43,001 bases of DNA from Kineococcus siccus. GTDB taxonomy: Bacteria; Actinomycetota; Actinomycetes; Actinomycetales; Kineococcaceae. The stretch covers positions 1-43,001 of the forward strand of contig NZ_JAAALN010000011.1 in the NCBI RefSeq assembly GCF_009906795.1, read 5' to 3'. A program made the translations under genes and the position numbers. Below are positions 24,999-32,980 of the stretch, in pieces. How positions within the stretch are numbered: position 1 is the stretch's first letter; each line of letters opens with the position of its first letter. The notes beneath the pieces are model-generated. The model saw only the letters and a program-made list of their open reading frames with translations. It ran no database searches and was not told the origin of the DNA.

Positions 24999-25065
24999 GG
25001 TGCCCGTCAAGGGACGAGCGCAGCGAGATCACGAAGTGACGCCAGAGGCGCCCTTGACGGGCACC
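24999..25065. repeat. 15-bp perfect inverted repeat, candidate origin or terminator
   Basis: GGTGCCCGTCAAGGG (24999-25013) and CCCTTGACGGGCACC (25051-25065) pair perfectly across a 37-base loop, at whose centre TCAC-GAA-GTGA (25029-25039) forms a small hairpin. It lies in the 240-base non-coding gap between the replication initiator and the excisionase. A double- or single-strand origin of rolling-circle replication, or a transcription terminator between operons, are the main options. No T-tract follows, which argues slightly for an origin. Confidence 0.6.
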
Positions 25066-25169
25066 GGGCGGCCTGGACCCTGCGGCATCGGGAGGCCGCC
25101 CCAGGCGAGGCAGAAGACAACGGCGACCACGACCGGCGCGTACGCGACGAGGTCAGGAACGGGGTGTTG

Positions 25170-25355
25170 ATGATGGAGAAGCTGCTGCTCTCTCCGGAAG
25201 AGGCGGCCGAGGTGCTCGGCGTGGGACGTTCGACGGTGTACGACCTGATGAGGATGCGCCTGCTGCCGAGCGTGAAGATCGGCCGCTCGCGCCGCATACC
25301 GGTCGAGGCGCTCCGTCAGTACGTGCAGCGGCTGACGACGTCGGACGTGGCATGA
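25170..25355 (+). CDS. xis: Excisionase (MerR/AlpA-type HTH)
   Basis: 61 residues. SPEEAAEVLGVGRSTVYDLM followed by LLPSVKIGRSRRIPVEAL is the DNA-binding excisionase fold (HTH_17). The start could be ATG 25170, ATG 25173 or GTG 25164, the last having the best-placed AGGA. The stop overlaps the integrase ATG by four bases, so excisionase and integrase are made together. It directs the integrase towards excision of the element. Confidence 0.85.
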   Translation: MMEKLLLSPEEAAEVLGVGRSTVYDLMRMRLLPSVKIGRSRRIPVEALRQYVQRLTTSDVA

Positions 25356-26485
25356 GCAAGCGCGCCAACGGCGAGGGCACCATCTACCAGCGCAAGGACG
25401 GGCGCTGGGAGGGATCGTGCTACGTGCTGTTGCCATCCGGCGGCCGAGCTCGGCGCAGCGTCTACGGGCGGACGCGCGCAGAGGTGCGCGAGAAGCTGAC
25501 GGCGCTGCAGCGGGAGAGTGACCGTGGTGTGCCGGTCGAGGCGTCGGGAACGCTGACCGTGGGTGCCTACTTGGAGACGTGGCTCCGCGACGTCGCAGCA
25601 CCGAAGGTGCAGCCAGCCACGTACCGGGGCTACGAGATGTACATCCGGCGGCACCTCGTCCCGGGCCTCGGGCGCAAGAGGCTGTCGCGGCTGTCGCCAG
25701 CGGACGTGCGCGCTTTCCTCGCCGACCGCCGTGCAGCTGGTCTGTCGCCGGCGTCGGTCAAGCAGGTCCACGCGATCTTGCGTGCCGCATTGCAGCACGC
25801 CGTGCGTGAGGACCTGCTTCCCCGCAACGTTGCCCGCCTCGTCGTGGTGCCGAACGCCCCGCGCCACGAATGGCAGCCGTTGTCGATCGAGGAGGCACGA
25901 GCGCTACTCGATGCGGCTCGAGGTGATCGCCTGTACCCGCTGTGGGCAGTGGCGCTGGCTGTGGGGTTGCGCCGCGGAGAAGCGCTCGGCTTGCGCTGGT
26001 GCGACGTCGACCTAGACGCCGGGTTGCTGCACGTGCGCCAGGCGCTGCAGCGCACGACGGAAGGACTGGTGCTCGTTCCGCCGAAGTCTGAACGCTCCCG
26101 GCGTACCGTGCCTCTTCCTGCTGTCGCACGCGGTGCTTTGCGTGAGCATCGACAAGTGATGGCGGCGGAAGCGCTGCGGGCGGGTCGGCCCATGACTGCT
26201 GACACGCTAGTGTTCATCACGCCGATCGGGACTCCCATGGAGCCTCGCAATGTGAGTCGCGCGTTCGTCGATCTATTGCAGGCAGCAGGGCTGCGGCGGA
26301 CGCGGCTCCACGACCTGCGGCACACCTGCGCCACGCTGCTGCTGGCTCAGGGCGTGCCGGCCCGTGTCGTCATGGAAGTTCTTGGGCACAGCGGCATCAC
26401 TCTGACCATGAACACGTACAGCCACGTCCTACCGACGGTGTTGCAGGAAGCGGCGACCCACATGGACCAGATTTTTGAAGGCTAG
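25352..26485 (+). CDS. int: Tyrosine-family site-specific integrase
   Basis: 377 residues. The N-terminal arm-binding domain (about 1-60, GTIYQRKDGRWEGSCYV) is followed by a core-binding SAM-like domain (about 68-155) and a catalytic domain. Catalytic residues seen: arginine in GLRRGEALGLRW (about 205), HDLRHTCATLL (histidine 320, arginine 323), LGHSGITLTM, and nucleophile tyrosine 356 in MNTYSHVLP. Full length and apparently intact. Unusually, it is about 3 kb from the tRNA-Lys attachment site, with two cargo genes in between, whereas AICE integrases normally lie beside att. Confidence 0.9.
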   Translation: MSKRANGEGTIYQRKDGRWEGSCYVLLPSGGRARRSVYGRTRAEVREKLTALQRESDRGVPVEASGTLTVGAYLETWLRDVAAPKVQPATYRGYEMYIRRHLVPGLGRKRLSRLSPADVRAFLADRRAAGLSPASVKQVHAILRAALQHAVREDLLPRNVARLVVVPNAPRHEWQPLSIEEARALLDAARGDRLYPLWAVALAVGLRRGEALGLRWCDVDLDAGLLHVRQALQRTTEGLVLVPPKSERSRRTVPLPAVARGALREHRQVMAAEALRAGRPMTADTLVFITPIGTPMEPRNVSRAFVDLLQAAGLRRTRLHDLRHTCATLLLAQGVPARVVMEVLGHSGITLTMNTYSHVLPTVLQEAATHMDQIFEG

Positions 26486-26623
26486 AGGAGCTGGCTCTCG
26501 TTCGCCGCCGTCTCTACCTCCAGATTTTTTGCACGAGATAGGACTGCGCCTGTTGCAAATGGCGCCGCCGTGTTAGAGGCTAGCAGTCCGCCGTTGTAGC
26601 AAACGAGTACCAGTGAGGTTTCT

Positions 26624-28102
26624 ATGCCTGCTAGCTCTACTTCTTTCGGCAGCTTGTACTTCGGTGAGGCTGGCGCGGAAGTTGAGGCAGAGAAATACCC
26701 AGAATTATTCAAGAACAGCTTTTACGATCTAGCTGGTGTTGTCGCAAAAGTGAACGATGGTGACGCATTTTTGCTTATCGGGCCAAAGGGGGCTGGTAAA
26801 TCCAGCTATATCGAGTATGTTCAGTTAATGTCAACCGACTCCGTGGGGCAATTTGTTACGAAAAAAGATCTTGGGGAGCTAAGGGGCGCACTGCAGAGCG
26901 ACTCCACCCTTTCCAGGGCGGGCTCGGAGATCACGGAGTTGGCATGGTCTACCTGGCTGTGGATTCAGCTATTCGATTCTGTAATGAAGGACCAGAGTTC
27001 GTCGTGTCATCGTGATCCGTCTATTGCTGGGTTACATCGCGAGTTGCGCAGTGCGGGTCTATTGAGCGGCGACTTTCGCAGCGTTGTTCAGGCTGTCCGG
27101 AAAAAGCAGCATAAATTCTCGGCACCTAAATTTTACGAGTACACGAGTGAGAGCAGTGGCGAGACGCGAGTTAATATTTCGCAGCTGCGCGATATTCTTG
27201 AAGTGGTAGTAACTCAGGCCGAAACTTCCAATCAGCACATGCTCGCCCTAGATGGTCTCGATAGTGCCATTATTGGCAGCACAAGTTACTGGCAGCAATT
27301 GGCGGCGCTATTGCGGGCCTGTACGGTAGTGCATCGCAAGGTGCGAAGCGCTCAGAGTCACATCCGAGTAGTTATGCTTTGTCGAAGTGATGTCCTGCTA
27401 AAGATTCCTCTCCCAGACTCCAATAAAATTCGTCAGGGTTGGGGATTAGAGTTTGATTGGTCCTATGGACTGGATACTCCAGAAGACTCGCACCTGTGGG
27501 ATCTTGTAGAGAAGAAGGCCTCTGCGCGAGGCCGGCCAATCGCTAACCTCATCGACACTTACTTTCCTCAAGACATGGAGGTAGGTGGACGCACACATTT
27601 ACGCAGGATTCCCATGCCGCGGTACCTAATGGAGCTCACGCGAGGCACGCCTCGGGATATGATTATGTTGCTTAAAAAAATCCAACAGCAGGCGCCGAAT
27701 GTCACCGAATTGAGCGTAAGGCATGTCAGGGCAGGAGTTAATGCTTATTGTAAGGATTACTTCGCCGGCGAGGTGGCGAATGAGCTCGTTGGCCTTGTCC
27801 CGGATGCCATCGCGTCCGGCGCGGTAGGGGCGCTGTCCAGACTGCCTAGCCGACGATTTACGCGAGGTGAATTCCTCGATGTCTTTCGTGATCTGCTCAC
27901 GGCCAATGAAGTTTCAGCCGACGAGTTGCTACAGCAATTGTATTTGGCTGGCGCGGTGGCTAATGTTATCCCTGGGCAGAGAGAAGATTATGTCCGGTTC
28001 TACCACCGTCGAAGTCATGCGGACGTTTCTCTGCAGGGGCCCTTCCTGCTACATACGGCCCTGACGATTTCGTTGAATCTTCCTTTCGGCGCGAGGCTCT
28101 GA
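26624..28102 (+). CDS. P-loop ATPase, Sll1717-like, defence-associated
   Basis: 492 residues from an ATG with GTGAGG six bases upstream. The opening LYFGEAGAEVEAEKYPELF and Walker A GPKGAGKS (53-60) fit the P-loop family named after Synechocystis Sll1717. Walker B is in HMLALDGLDSA (about 205-215). A region about 260-350 includes RVVMLCRSDVLLKI (sensor-like), and a C-terminal helical or winged-helix part follows (about 395-490). Relatives appear in defence islands as sensor ATPases, but the mechanism is unclear. Markedly A/T-rich next to the integrase, so separately acquired. It is convergent with the DUF91-like nuclease gene, so the two are not an operon. Confidence 0.75.
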   Translation: MPASSTSFGSLYFGEAGAEVEAEKYPELFKNSFYDLAGVVAKVNDGDAFLLIGPKGAGKSSYIEYVQLMSTDSVGQFVTKKDLGELRGALQSDSTLSRAGSEITELAWSTWLWIQLFDSVMKDQSSSCHRDPSIAGLHRELRSAGLLSGDFRSVVQAVRKKQHKFSAPKFYEYTSESSGETRVNISQLRDILEVVVTQAETSNQHMLALDGLDSAIIGSTSYWQQLAALLRACTVVHRKVRSAQSHIRVVMLCRSDVLLKIPLPDSNKIRQGWGLEFDWSYGLDTPEDSHLWDLVEKKASARGRPIANLIDTYFPQDMEVGGRTHLRRIPMPRYLMELTRGTPRDMIMLLKKIQQQAPNVTELSVRHVRAGVNAYCKDYFAGEVANELVGLVPDAIASGAVGALSRLPSRRFTRGEFLDVFRDLLTANEVSADELLQQLYLAGAVANVIPGQREDYVRFYHRRSHADVSLQGPFLLHTALTISLNLPFGARL

Positions 28103-28187
28103 CTTTCGTGCACGACTTTTGTTCATTTCAGGGCTGATCTGGATCGCTGCCCCGCGATTGGGCGAAGGCTGGCGACCTGCACACCTT

Positions 28188-29270
28188 TTAGGTGGTTGGC
28201 GCTTCGCCACTCGCCAGGAACTCGGTGGCCATGGCGTACAAGCTCTTACCTTGGTACGTCCATGCATCGGGTCCTGAAATAGTCGGCGCAGAACCATCAG
28301 TGGCACACGCAATGATGTGCTGTACAAGTTTGGTGGGGGACCAACCGTCCACATCAGGTTCTCCCAACCAGTGGACCGGCTTCTGCCGGTCACTCCGCCA
28401 GGTAGCGACCGATCGAGCAGGATCCTCCGAGATCCACTGGTTGACTGCAGTGACCACCTCGGGCTTCTGCAGTGTCTCGAGGCGCAGAGTGAGTTGGCTG
28501 CCGTTCGGGATCAGTAAGTTGTCGACGATGACAGCCGCTGAACGCTGCTGCCGGGTGCGTTGTGCGATCTTGGCGCTCACGCTCCCGGCGTTCGTCGTGA
28601 CTGTGGGACCCAGGACTCGATCTGCCATGTCATCGATCGGGAAGATCTGTTGGAAGGTCGCGCACAGGCCCGACCCGTCGTTGGGGTCGACGAACAGGCT
28701 GAGCTCGACGCAGTAGATCTCCAGCTCTTGTGGGGCCAGCTCAGTCAGCCAGCTGACGGTGGACATCACCTGAGATGGGAAGCGCTCGGCAATCAGCACA
28801 ATGCGCGGTCGCGTGAGGAGCTCCTCGCCCCACTCTCCCTCGACGTGATCCGTCAGCCGTGCGAGAGCGGCCTCAGGTGTCACCGGCTCCTCGGCTGTCC
28901 GGTTGAGGTACTCCGCGTGCACTGCGCCGAGCGCCTCCTTGGTGAAGCGAGCCACGAGGGCTGCGTAGGTCAACGCTTGGAGGTGGACGCGCTTGTCACC
29001 GTCGCGCTTGAGCTCCACGACCACGAGCTGGCCGGTCGAGTCCAGGCCGAGGACGTCCAGGCGCTCTGTGGCCACCTGCCCGCCGGCAGTCGCCCAACGG
29101 TCGAACTGCTGCGTGATCACGCGGACGTTGCCGCCGAGGACCTCCGGGTGCTCCACTACCCAAGGCTCGAGGTGGTCCACCTCCAAGAGCCCCTGCTTGT
29201 CCAAGCGCGTCCGCTCGAAGGGAGTGGCCTTCGCGCCAACCACCCTGAAGACGTGTGCAGCTGGACTCAC
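28188..29270 (-). CDS. DUF91/NucS-like PD-(D/E)XK nuclease protein
   Basis: 360 residues from a GTG. The N-terminal half has a DUF91-type pattern: EPWVVEHPEVLGGNV, then ERLDVLGLDSTGQLVVVELK, with the D-(x)n-ExK nuclease core (aspartate near residue 70, EXK near 84-86), then HLQALTYAALVARF. The rest (about 180-360) is an additional alpha/beta region ending in SGPDAWTYQGKSLYAM, not recognised. NucS-type enzymes cut branched or mismatched DNA; related proteins occur as defence nucleases. GC content is intermediate between cargo and chromosome. It is the last gene before tRNA-Lys. Confidence 0.72.
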   Translation of the reverse strand: MSPAAHVFRVVGAKATPFERTRLDKQGLLEVDHLEPWVVEHPEVLGGNVRVITQQFDRWATAGGQVATERLDVLGLDSTGQLVVVELKRDGDKRVHLQALTYAALVARFTKEALGAVHAEYLNRTAEEPVTPEAALARLTDHVEGEWGEELLTRPRIVLIAERFPSQVMSTVSWLTELAPQELEIYCVELSLFVDPNDGSGLCATFQQIFPIDDMADRVLGPTVTTNAGSVSAKIAQRTRQQRSAAVIVDNLLIPNGSQLTLRLETLQKPEVVTAVNQWISEDPARSVATWRSDRQKPVHWLGEPDVDGWSPTKLVQHIIACATDGSAPTISGPDAWTYQGKSLYAMATEFLASGEAPTT

Positions 29271-29384
29271 AGTGATCGCCCCTCGTCGTCGGCCTCAAGC
29301 GCACCCTAGGGGCTGCTGCGGGCGACGTGCATGTGCCTCCAGAATGCACCGGACCCGCGCGACGCCGGCGTGCTCACCGCAGAG

Positions 29385-29410
29385 GTTGCCGTCACCCGTT
29401 GCCGTCACGG
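29385..29410 (+). repeat. Tandem GTTGCCGTCAC repeats next to tRNA-Lys, right copy
   Basis: GTTGCCGTCACCC (29385-29397) is followed at once by GTTGCCGTCACGG (29398-29410): 11 of 13 bases match. They sit about 50 bases inside the tRNA end. With the similar pair at 17969-17988 they are candidate integrase arm-type sites marking both ends of the AICE. Confidence 0.55.
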
Positions 29411-29456
29411 CGTCCGAGTGGTGCCTCGCAGGAAGCATCAGTGCAGGTCGAGCGGG

Positions 29457-29529
29457 TGGGCCCCCAGGGGCTCGAACCCTGAACCCGCGGATTAAAAGTC
29501 CGCTGCTCTGCCAGTTGAGCTAGAGGCCC
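29457..29529 (-). tRNA. tRNA-Lys (anticodon TTT)
   Basis: A full cloverleaf on the minus strand. Acceptor GGGCCTC/GGGGCCC (one U-G pair); D arm GCTC-AACTGGCA-GAGC; anticodon arm GCGGA-CTTTTAA-TCCGC with TTT in the loop; five-base variable loop; T arm CAGGG-TTCGAGC-CCCTG. Discriminator A. CCA is not fully encoded (ACC follows the acceptor). Its 3' end points into the island, as expected for an integrase attachment site, and the gene remains intact. Confidence 0.95.
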
Positions 29530-29538
29530 GGGCGCGCA

Positions 29539-29571
29539 GGCCCGGGCGCATCCTCTCAGACGTCCCGGGCC
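29539..29571 (-). terminator. Inverted repeat after the MHS transporter gene
   Basis: GGCCCGGG (29539-29546) and CCCGGGCC (29564-29571) pair perfectly across 17 bases. The hairpin begins 22 bases past the transporter stop and separates it from the tRNA gene transcribed in the same direction. There is no T-run, as is common for actinobacterial terminators. Confidence 0.5.
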
Positions 29572-29592
29572 GGCACCCGACGGCGGGGCGGG

Positions 29593-30963
29593 TCAGCGGC
29601 CGGCGACCGCGAGGCGGTGCTCGTCGAGGGCGTCCTCGACGGAGGTGAGGTCGCGGGCGCGGGTCTCGGTGGCGAGGAAGGTCGTACCCAGGGTGATCGC
29701 GGCGAGCACGGCGGTGTAGATCGCGAGCGGGACCCAGGAGCCGTCGAACTCGGCGATGAGGATGGCGCCCAGCACGCCGGCGAGGCCGCCGGCGATCACG
29801 GCGCTGAACTCGCGGGCCACGGCGACGCCGAGGTAGCGGTGCCGGTTGCCGAACATCTCGGGCAGCATCGCGCACTGGGCGCCGAGCATGGTGTTGACGC
29901 CGAAGCCGATGGCCACCGCGATGACGACGATGACCAGCCACGCCTGTCCGAGGGAGATCAGCCACCACCCGGGGAAGGCCAGCAGCAGCAGCACCGCGGC
30001 GCCGAAGCGGTACACGGGCACGCGGCCGAACCGGTCGGACAGGTGGCCCGCGAAGGGCACCGAGACCATGCCGATCAGCGAGGCGACGGCCACGGCGACC
30101 GGCCCGATCGAGCGGTCGACCATCACGGTCCCGGTGGCGTAGGCGACGGCCAGGGAGTTGAAGAGGTACGACCCGCCGTTCTCGCCCATCCGCAGGCCGA
30201 TGCCGCGCAGGACGCTGGGCAGGGAGTGCCCGAAGACCTCGCGCAGCGGACGTTCCGCGACCTGCTCCTGCTTCTCCAGCACCACGAAGGTCGGGCTCTC
30301 CCGCAGGCGGAGCCGGATGAACAGCGCCACGAGGATGAGGACGACCGAGGCGAGGAACGGCACGCGCCAGGCCCAGCCCAGCAGCACGTCCTCGGGCAGC
30401 CCACCGAGGTAGGCGAACGTCAGCGCGGCGAGGAGGGTGCCGGCCTGGATGCCGATGAAGGGCAGTGCCGCGAAGAACCCGCGGCGCTTGACGGGGGAGT
30501 ACTCGGCCATGAGGACGGTGGCCCCGGCCTGCTCGGCCCCGGCCCCGAAACCCTGCAGCAGCCGCAGCACGACGAGCAGGATCGGCGCCCAGATGCCGAT
30601 GGTGTCGTAGGTCGGCAGGGCGCCGACGAGGGTGGAGGCGCCGCCCATCAGCAGCACCGTGGAGATCAGCACCCACTTGCGGCCGATGCGGTCGCCGATC
30701 GTCCCGAAGAACAGGCCGCCGAGCGGGCGGGCGACGAACCCGACGCCGAACGTCGCGAAGCTCGCGACGAGCGCCGTCGACGGGTCGAGGTTGCTGAAGA
30801 ACAGCTTCGAGAAGATGAGCGCCGACGCCAGCCCGTACAGGGCGAAGTCGAAGTACTCCAGGGCGCTGCCGACCGAGCTGGCGAGCGTCGCCCGGCGCAG
30901 GTTCGCGGCGTACTCGGGGTCGTCGGCGCCTCGGACGGGCGGTGTCGCGGCAGAGGATGACAC
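29593..30963 (-). CDS. MHS-family (metabolite:H+ symporter) MFS transporter
   Basis: 456 residues from a GTG with AAGGAG upstream. Twelve hydrophobic helices. The conserved loop between helices 2 and 3 reads GGLFFGTIGDRIGRKWVLIS, and its cousin in the second half reads GHLSDRFGRVPVYRFGA. The opening RRATLASSVGSALEYFDFAL is typical of the shikimate/proline-betaine/alpha-ketoglutarate (MHS) group. It should import an organic acid or osmolyte with protons. The operator motif in front of it also occurs in front of the dehydrogenase at 32009, and an IclR gene lies directly upstream in the same direction, so a shared catabolic regulon is likely. Confidence 0.88.
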   Translation of the reverse strand: MSSSAATPPVRGADDPEYAANLRRATLASSVGSALEYFDFALYGLASALIFSKLFFSNLDPSTALVASFATFGVGFVARPLGGLFFGTIGDRIGRKWVLISTVLLMGGASTLVGALPTYDTIGIWAPILLVVLRLLQGFGAGAEQAGATVLMAEYSPVKRRGFFAALPFIGIQAGTLLAALTFAYLGGLPEDVLLGWAWRVPFLASVVLILVALFIRLRLRESPTFVVLEKQEQVAERPLREVFGHSLPSVLRGIGLRMGENGGSYLFNSLAVAYATGTVMVDRSIGPVAVAVASLIGMVSVPFAGHLSDRFGRVPVYRFGAAVLLLLAFPGWWLISLGQAWLVIVVIAVAIGFGVNTMLGAQCAMLPEMFGNRHRYLGVAVAREFSAVIAGGLAGVLGAILIAEFDGSWVPLAIYTAVLAAITLGTTFLATETRARDLTSVEDALDEHRLAVAGR

Positions 30964-31048
30964 GGTGGTGATCTCCTTCGATCGGACCGCTGCAACCGGG
31001 GCGCCGGGTTACCCGGCGTCGAGCTGACGCGCCAACCTACCAAGGAGC

Positions 31049-31072
31049 TGAACCGCGTTCAAGACTCTGAAC
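31049..31072. promoter_or_regulatory. IclR-type operator before the transporter gene
   Basis: Three half-sites in a row: TGAAC (31049-31053), 3 bases, GTTCA (31057-31061), 6 bases, TGAAC (31068-31072). The same half-sites with the same 6- and 3-base spacings, in mirrored order, occur at 31972-31994. Confidence 0.65.
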
Positions 31073-31086
31073 GCCCGGATCGGCCG

Positions 31087-31881
31087 TCAGGGCAGGACCG
31101 GGGCCACCATCGGGTTGGACAGCTGCCCGGCCGCCTCGCGCAGGGCCGCCACGACCTCGTCGCGCCGCTCGCCCGTCAGGTGGGCCCCGAGGGGGTCGAT
31201 CGTCGAGACGCCCAGGGCGAGCGTCTGCTCCCCGCTGTGCCGCGCGGGCACGCACAGGGCGAGGCCGACGACGTTGGGGAACACCTCGCCCTCGTCGAGG
31301 GCGTACCCGCGCGTCCGGGTGGCGTCGAGCTTGGCCTGCAGGCCCGCGAGCGTGGTCGTCGACCGCTCGGTGAGCTGCGGGACCACCGTGCCGCGGAAGC
31401 GCACCGCGACCTCCTCGGTGGGCAGTTCCGCGAGCAGGGCGTTGCCGACCGCGGTCAGCGCCGCCGGGAACCGGTCGCCGATGCCCGCCGTGAGGCGCAG
31501 CGGCGCACGGCCTTCGTGACGGGCCAGGTACAGGACGTCGGTGCCGTCGAGCACGGCGATCTGCACCAGCTCGTGGCTGAGGACGGGGGAGCGGGTGCAG
31601 ACGCGGTAGAACTCCCGCACCTGGTCGAACGTCGCGAGGTACGCCCCGCCGAGCTCCACGGTCCGCCGGCCGAGGACGTAGCCCGTCTCGCGGCGCTGGA
31701 TGAGGCCCGACTCCTCCAGGACGGCGCAGACGTTCGACGTCGAGGACTTCGCGGCGCCCAGGGCGCGGGCGATGTCGGCCAGCGGCTGCGGCACGCCGCG
31801 GCTGTCGGCGAGGAGCGAGAGGATGCGCACGGCCCGGCTCACGGCCGGCGCGAGGCCGTTCTCCGCGGGGGACTGCGCCAC
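31087..31881 (-). CDS. IclR-family transcriptional regulator
   Basis: 264 residues from a GTG with GGAG six bases upstream. N-terminal winged HTH (about 10-75: AVSRAVRILSLLADSRGVPQ, then SSTSNVCAVLEESGLIQR) and C-terminal effector-binding domain (about 85-255: YLARHEGRAPLRLTAGIGDR, then GYALDEGEVFPNVVGLALCV). It lies between the transporter gene, same strand downstream, and the divergent dehydrogenase gene. Matching operators at both promoters make it the likely local regulator, with an organic acid as inducer. Confidence 0.9.
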   Translation of the reverse strand: MAQSPAENGLAPAVSRAVRILSLLADSRGVPQPLADIARALGAAKSSTSNVCAVLEESGLIQRRETGYVLGRRTVELGGAYLATFDQVREFYRVCTRSPVLSHELVQIAVLDGTDVLYLARHEGRAPLRLTAGIGDRFPAALTAVGNALLAELPTEEVAVRFRGTVVPQLTERSTTTLAGLQAKLDATRTRGYALDEGEVFPNVVGLALCVPARHSGEQTLALGVSTIDPLGAHLTGERRDEVVAALREAAGQLSNPMVAPVLP

Positions 31882-31971
31882 CGTGGTCTCCGTCCTGCTC
31901 GACCTGCAACTCCACCAGTGCTGAGGCGGGAGGCGCGCTGCGGTGCACGCTCGCCGCACTGTAGCGCGGCG

Positions 31972-32002
31972 GTTCAGCCGCTTGAACGACGTTCTGTAGC
32001 CT
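31972..32002 (+). promoter_or_regulatory. IclR-type operator and leaderless promoter of the dehydrogenase
   Basis: GTTCA (31972-31976), 6 bases, TGAAC (31983-31987), 3 bases, GTTC (31991-31994) mirrors the transporter operator. It is followed by a -10 TAGCCT (31997-32002), six bases and the ATG at 32009, so transcription should start on the start codon. Confidence 0.65.
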
Positions 32003-32008
32003 GCACGG

Positions 32009-32947
32009 ATGACGAGTCGAGGAGGACGTCGGCAGGACGGACCGGCCCGCGCGGTGGGGGTCGTCGGCCTGGGGGTGATGGGGCGGCCCATGGCCGGCCA
32101 CCTGCTCGCGGGGCTCCCGCCGGGCTCGAGCGTCCACATCACCGCGCGGCGTCCCGCAGCCGCCGCGTCCCTCGTCGCCGACGGCGCCACCTGGCACCCC
32201 ACGGCCCGCGAGGTCGCCGCGGTCGCGGACGTCGTGGTCGTCATGGTGCCCGACGCCCCGGACGTGCGGGACCTGCTGGAGGGCCCCGACGGGCTGCTCG
32301 CGGGCGTGAGCGCCCCGACCGTCCTGGCCGTCAGCTCGACCGTCGCCCCCGACGCCGTGCGCGAGCTCGACGCCGACGTGCGCGCCCGGACCGGGGGACT
32401 GCTGCGCGTCGTCGACGCTCCCGTGAGCGGCGGGGAGGAGGGGGCCGTCGCGGGGACCCTCTCGGTGATGGTGGGCGGCGCCGCCGCGGACGTCGCGGAG
32501 GTCCTCGACGTCTTCGCCACCATGGGCACGGCCGTGCACCTGGGGCCGCTCGGCGCGGGGCAGGTCGCCAAGGCCTGCAACCAGATCATCGTCGCGGCCG
32601 AGGTGCTGGCCCTCGGCGAGGCCGCCGTGGTCGCCGAGCGCGCGGGCCTGGACGTGCGCGCGCTGTTCGACCTGCTCGGCCGGGGGTTCGCCGGCAGCCG
32701 CGTGCTCGAGGTGAAGAAGGAGCGGTTCGCCACCCATGACCACAGCCCGTCGGGGGCCGCGAAGTTCATGGTCAAGGACCTGCGGGCCGCGACCGGCGAG
32801 GCCCGGCGCACCGCGACGCCGACCCCGCAGGCCGACCTGCTGCTGCAGGTGTTCACCGACCTGACCGCCCAGGGGTACGGCGACCAGGACACGGCCGTCG
32901 TGCAGGCCTGGCTCGAGGCGACCCCCCGCCGGGACGACCCCGCCTGA
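32009..32947 (+). CDS. NAD-dependent beta-hydroxyacid dehydrogenase (3-hydroxyisobutyrate/tartronate type)
   Basis: 312 residues. The N-terminal Rossmann motif GVVGLGVMGRPMAGHLL (about 16-32) is followed by the substrate-binding signature DAPVSGGEEGAVAGTLSVMV and the catalytic-lysine helix GAGQVAKACNQIIVAAEVLA. This family oxidises 3-hydroxyisobutyrate, glycerate/tartronate semialdehyde or related acids with NAD(P). The exact substrate is not readable. Shared operators with the MHS transporter suggest uptake and oxidation of the same acid. Confidence 0.88.
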   Translation: MTSRGGRRQDGPARAVGVVGLGVMGRPMAGHLLAGLPPGSSVHITARRPAAAASLVADGATWHPTAREVAAVADVVVVMVPDAPDVRDLLEGPDGLLAGVSAPTVLAVSSTVAPDAVRELDADVRARTGGLLRVVDAPVSGGEEGAVAGTLSVMVGGAAADVAEVLDVFATMGTAVHLGPLGAGQVAKACNQIIVAAEVLALGEAAVVAERAGLDVRALFDLLGRGFAGSRVLEVKKERFATHDHSPSGAAKFMVKDLRAATGEARRTATPTPQADLLLQVFTDLTAQGYGDQDTAVVQAWLEATPRRDDPA

Positions 32948-32980
32948 GCAGGCGGGGCCGTCGTCAGCGGGTGGTGCGGG

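Larger units (their letters stand above)
13940..29456. mobile_element. Genomic island at tRNA-Lys: AICE backbone with defence-type cargo
   Basis: The right edge is the 3' end of the tRNA-Lys gene, a classic tyrosine-integrase target. The left edge is approximate and set by the change in base composition. AICE genes run from 20522 to 26485: regulator, two small genes, TraSA-like translocase, RepSA-like initiator, excisionase, integrase. Flanking and interrupting them are lower-GC genes of defence families. Paired GTTGCCGT repeats at 17969 and 29385 may be integrase arm sites, so the AICE proper could be 17.9-29.46 kb, with 14.1-17.8 kb being an older neighbouring insertion. No left attachment core was recognised. 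Confidence 0.75.

Noticed and set aside
28103-28187. Strong terminator between the convergent ATPase and nuclease genes
   Set aside because: Only a 4-bp stem (CACC-loop-GGTG) was found, too weak to call.
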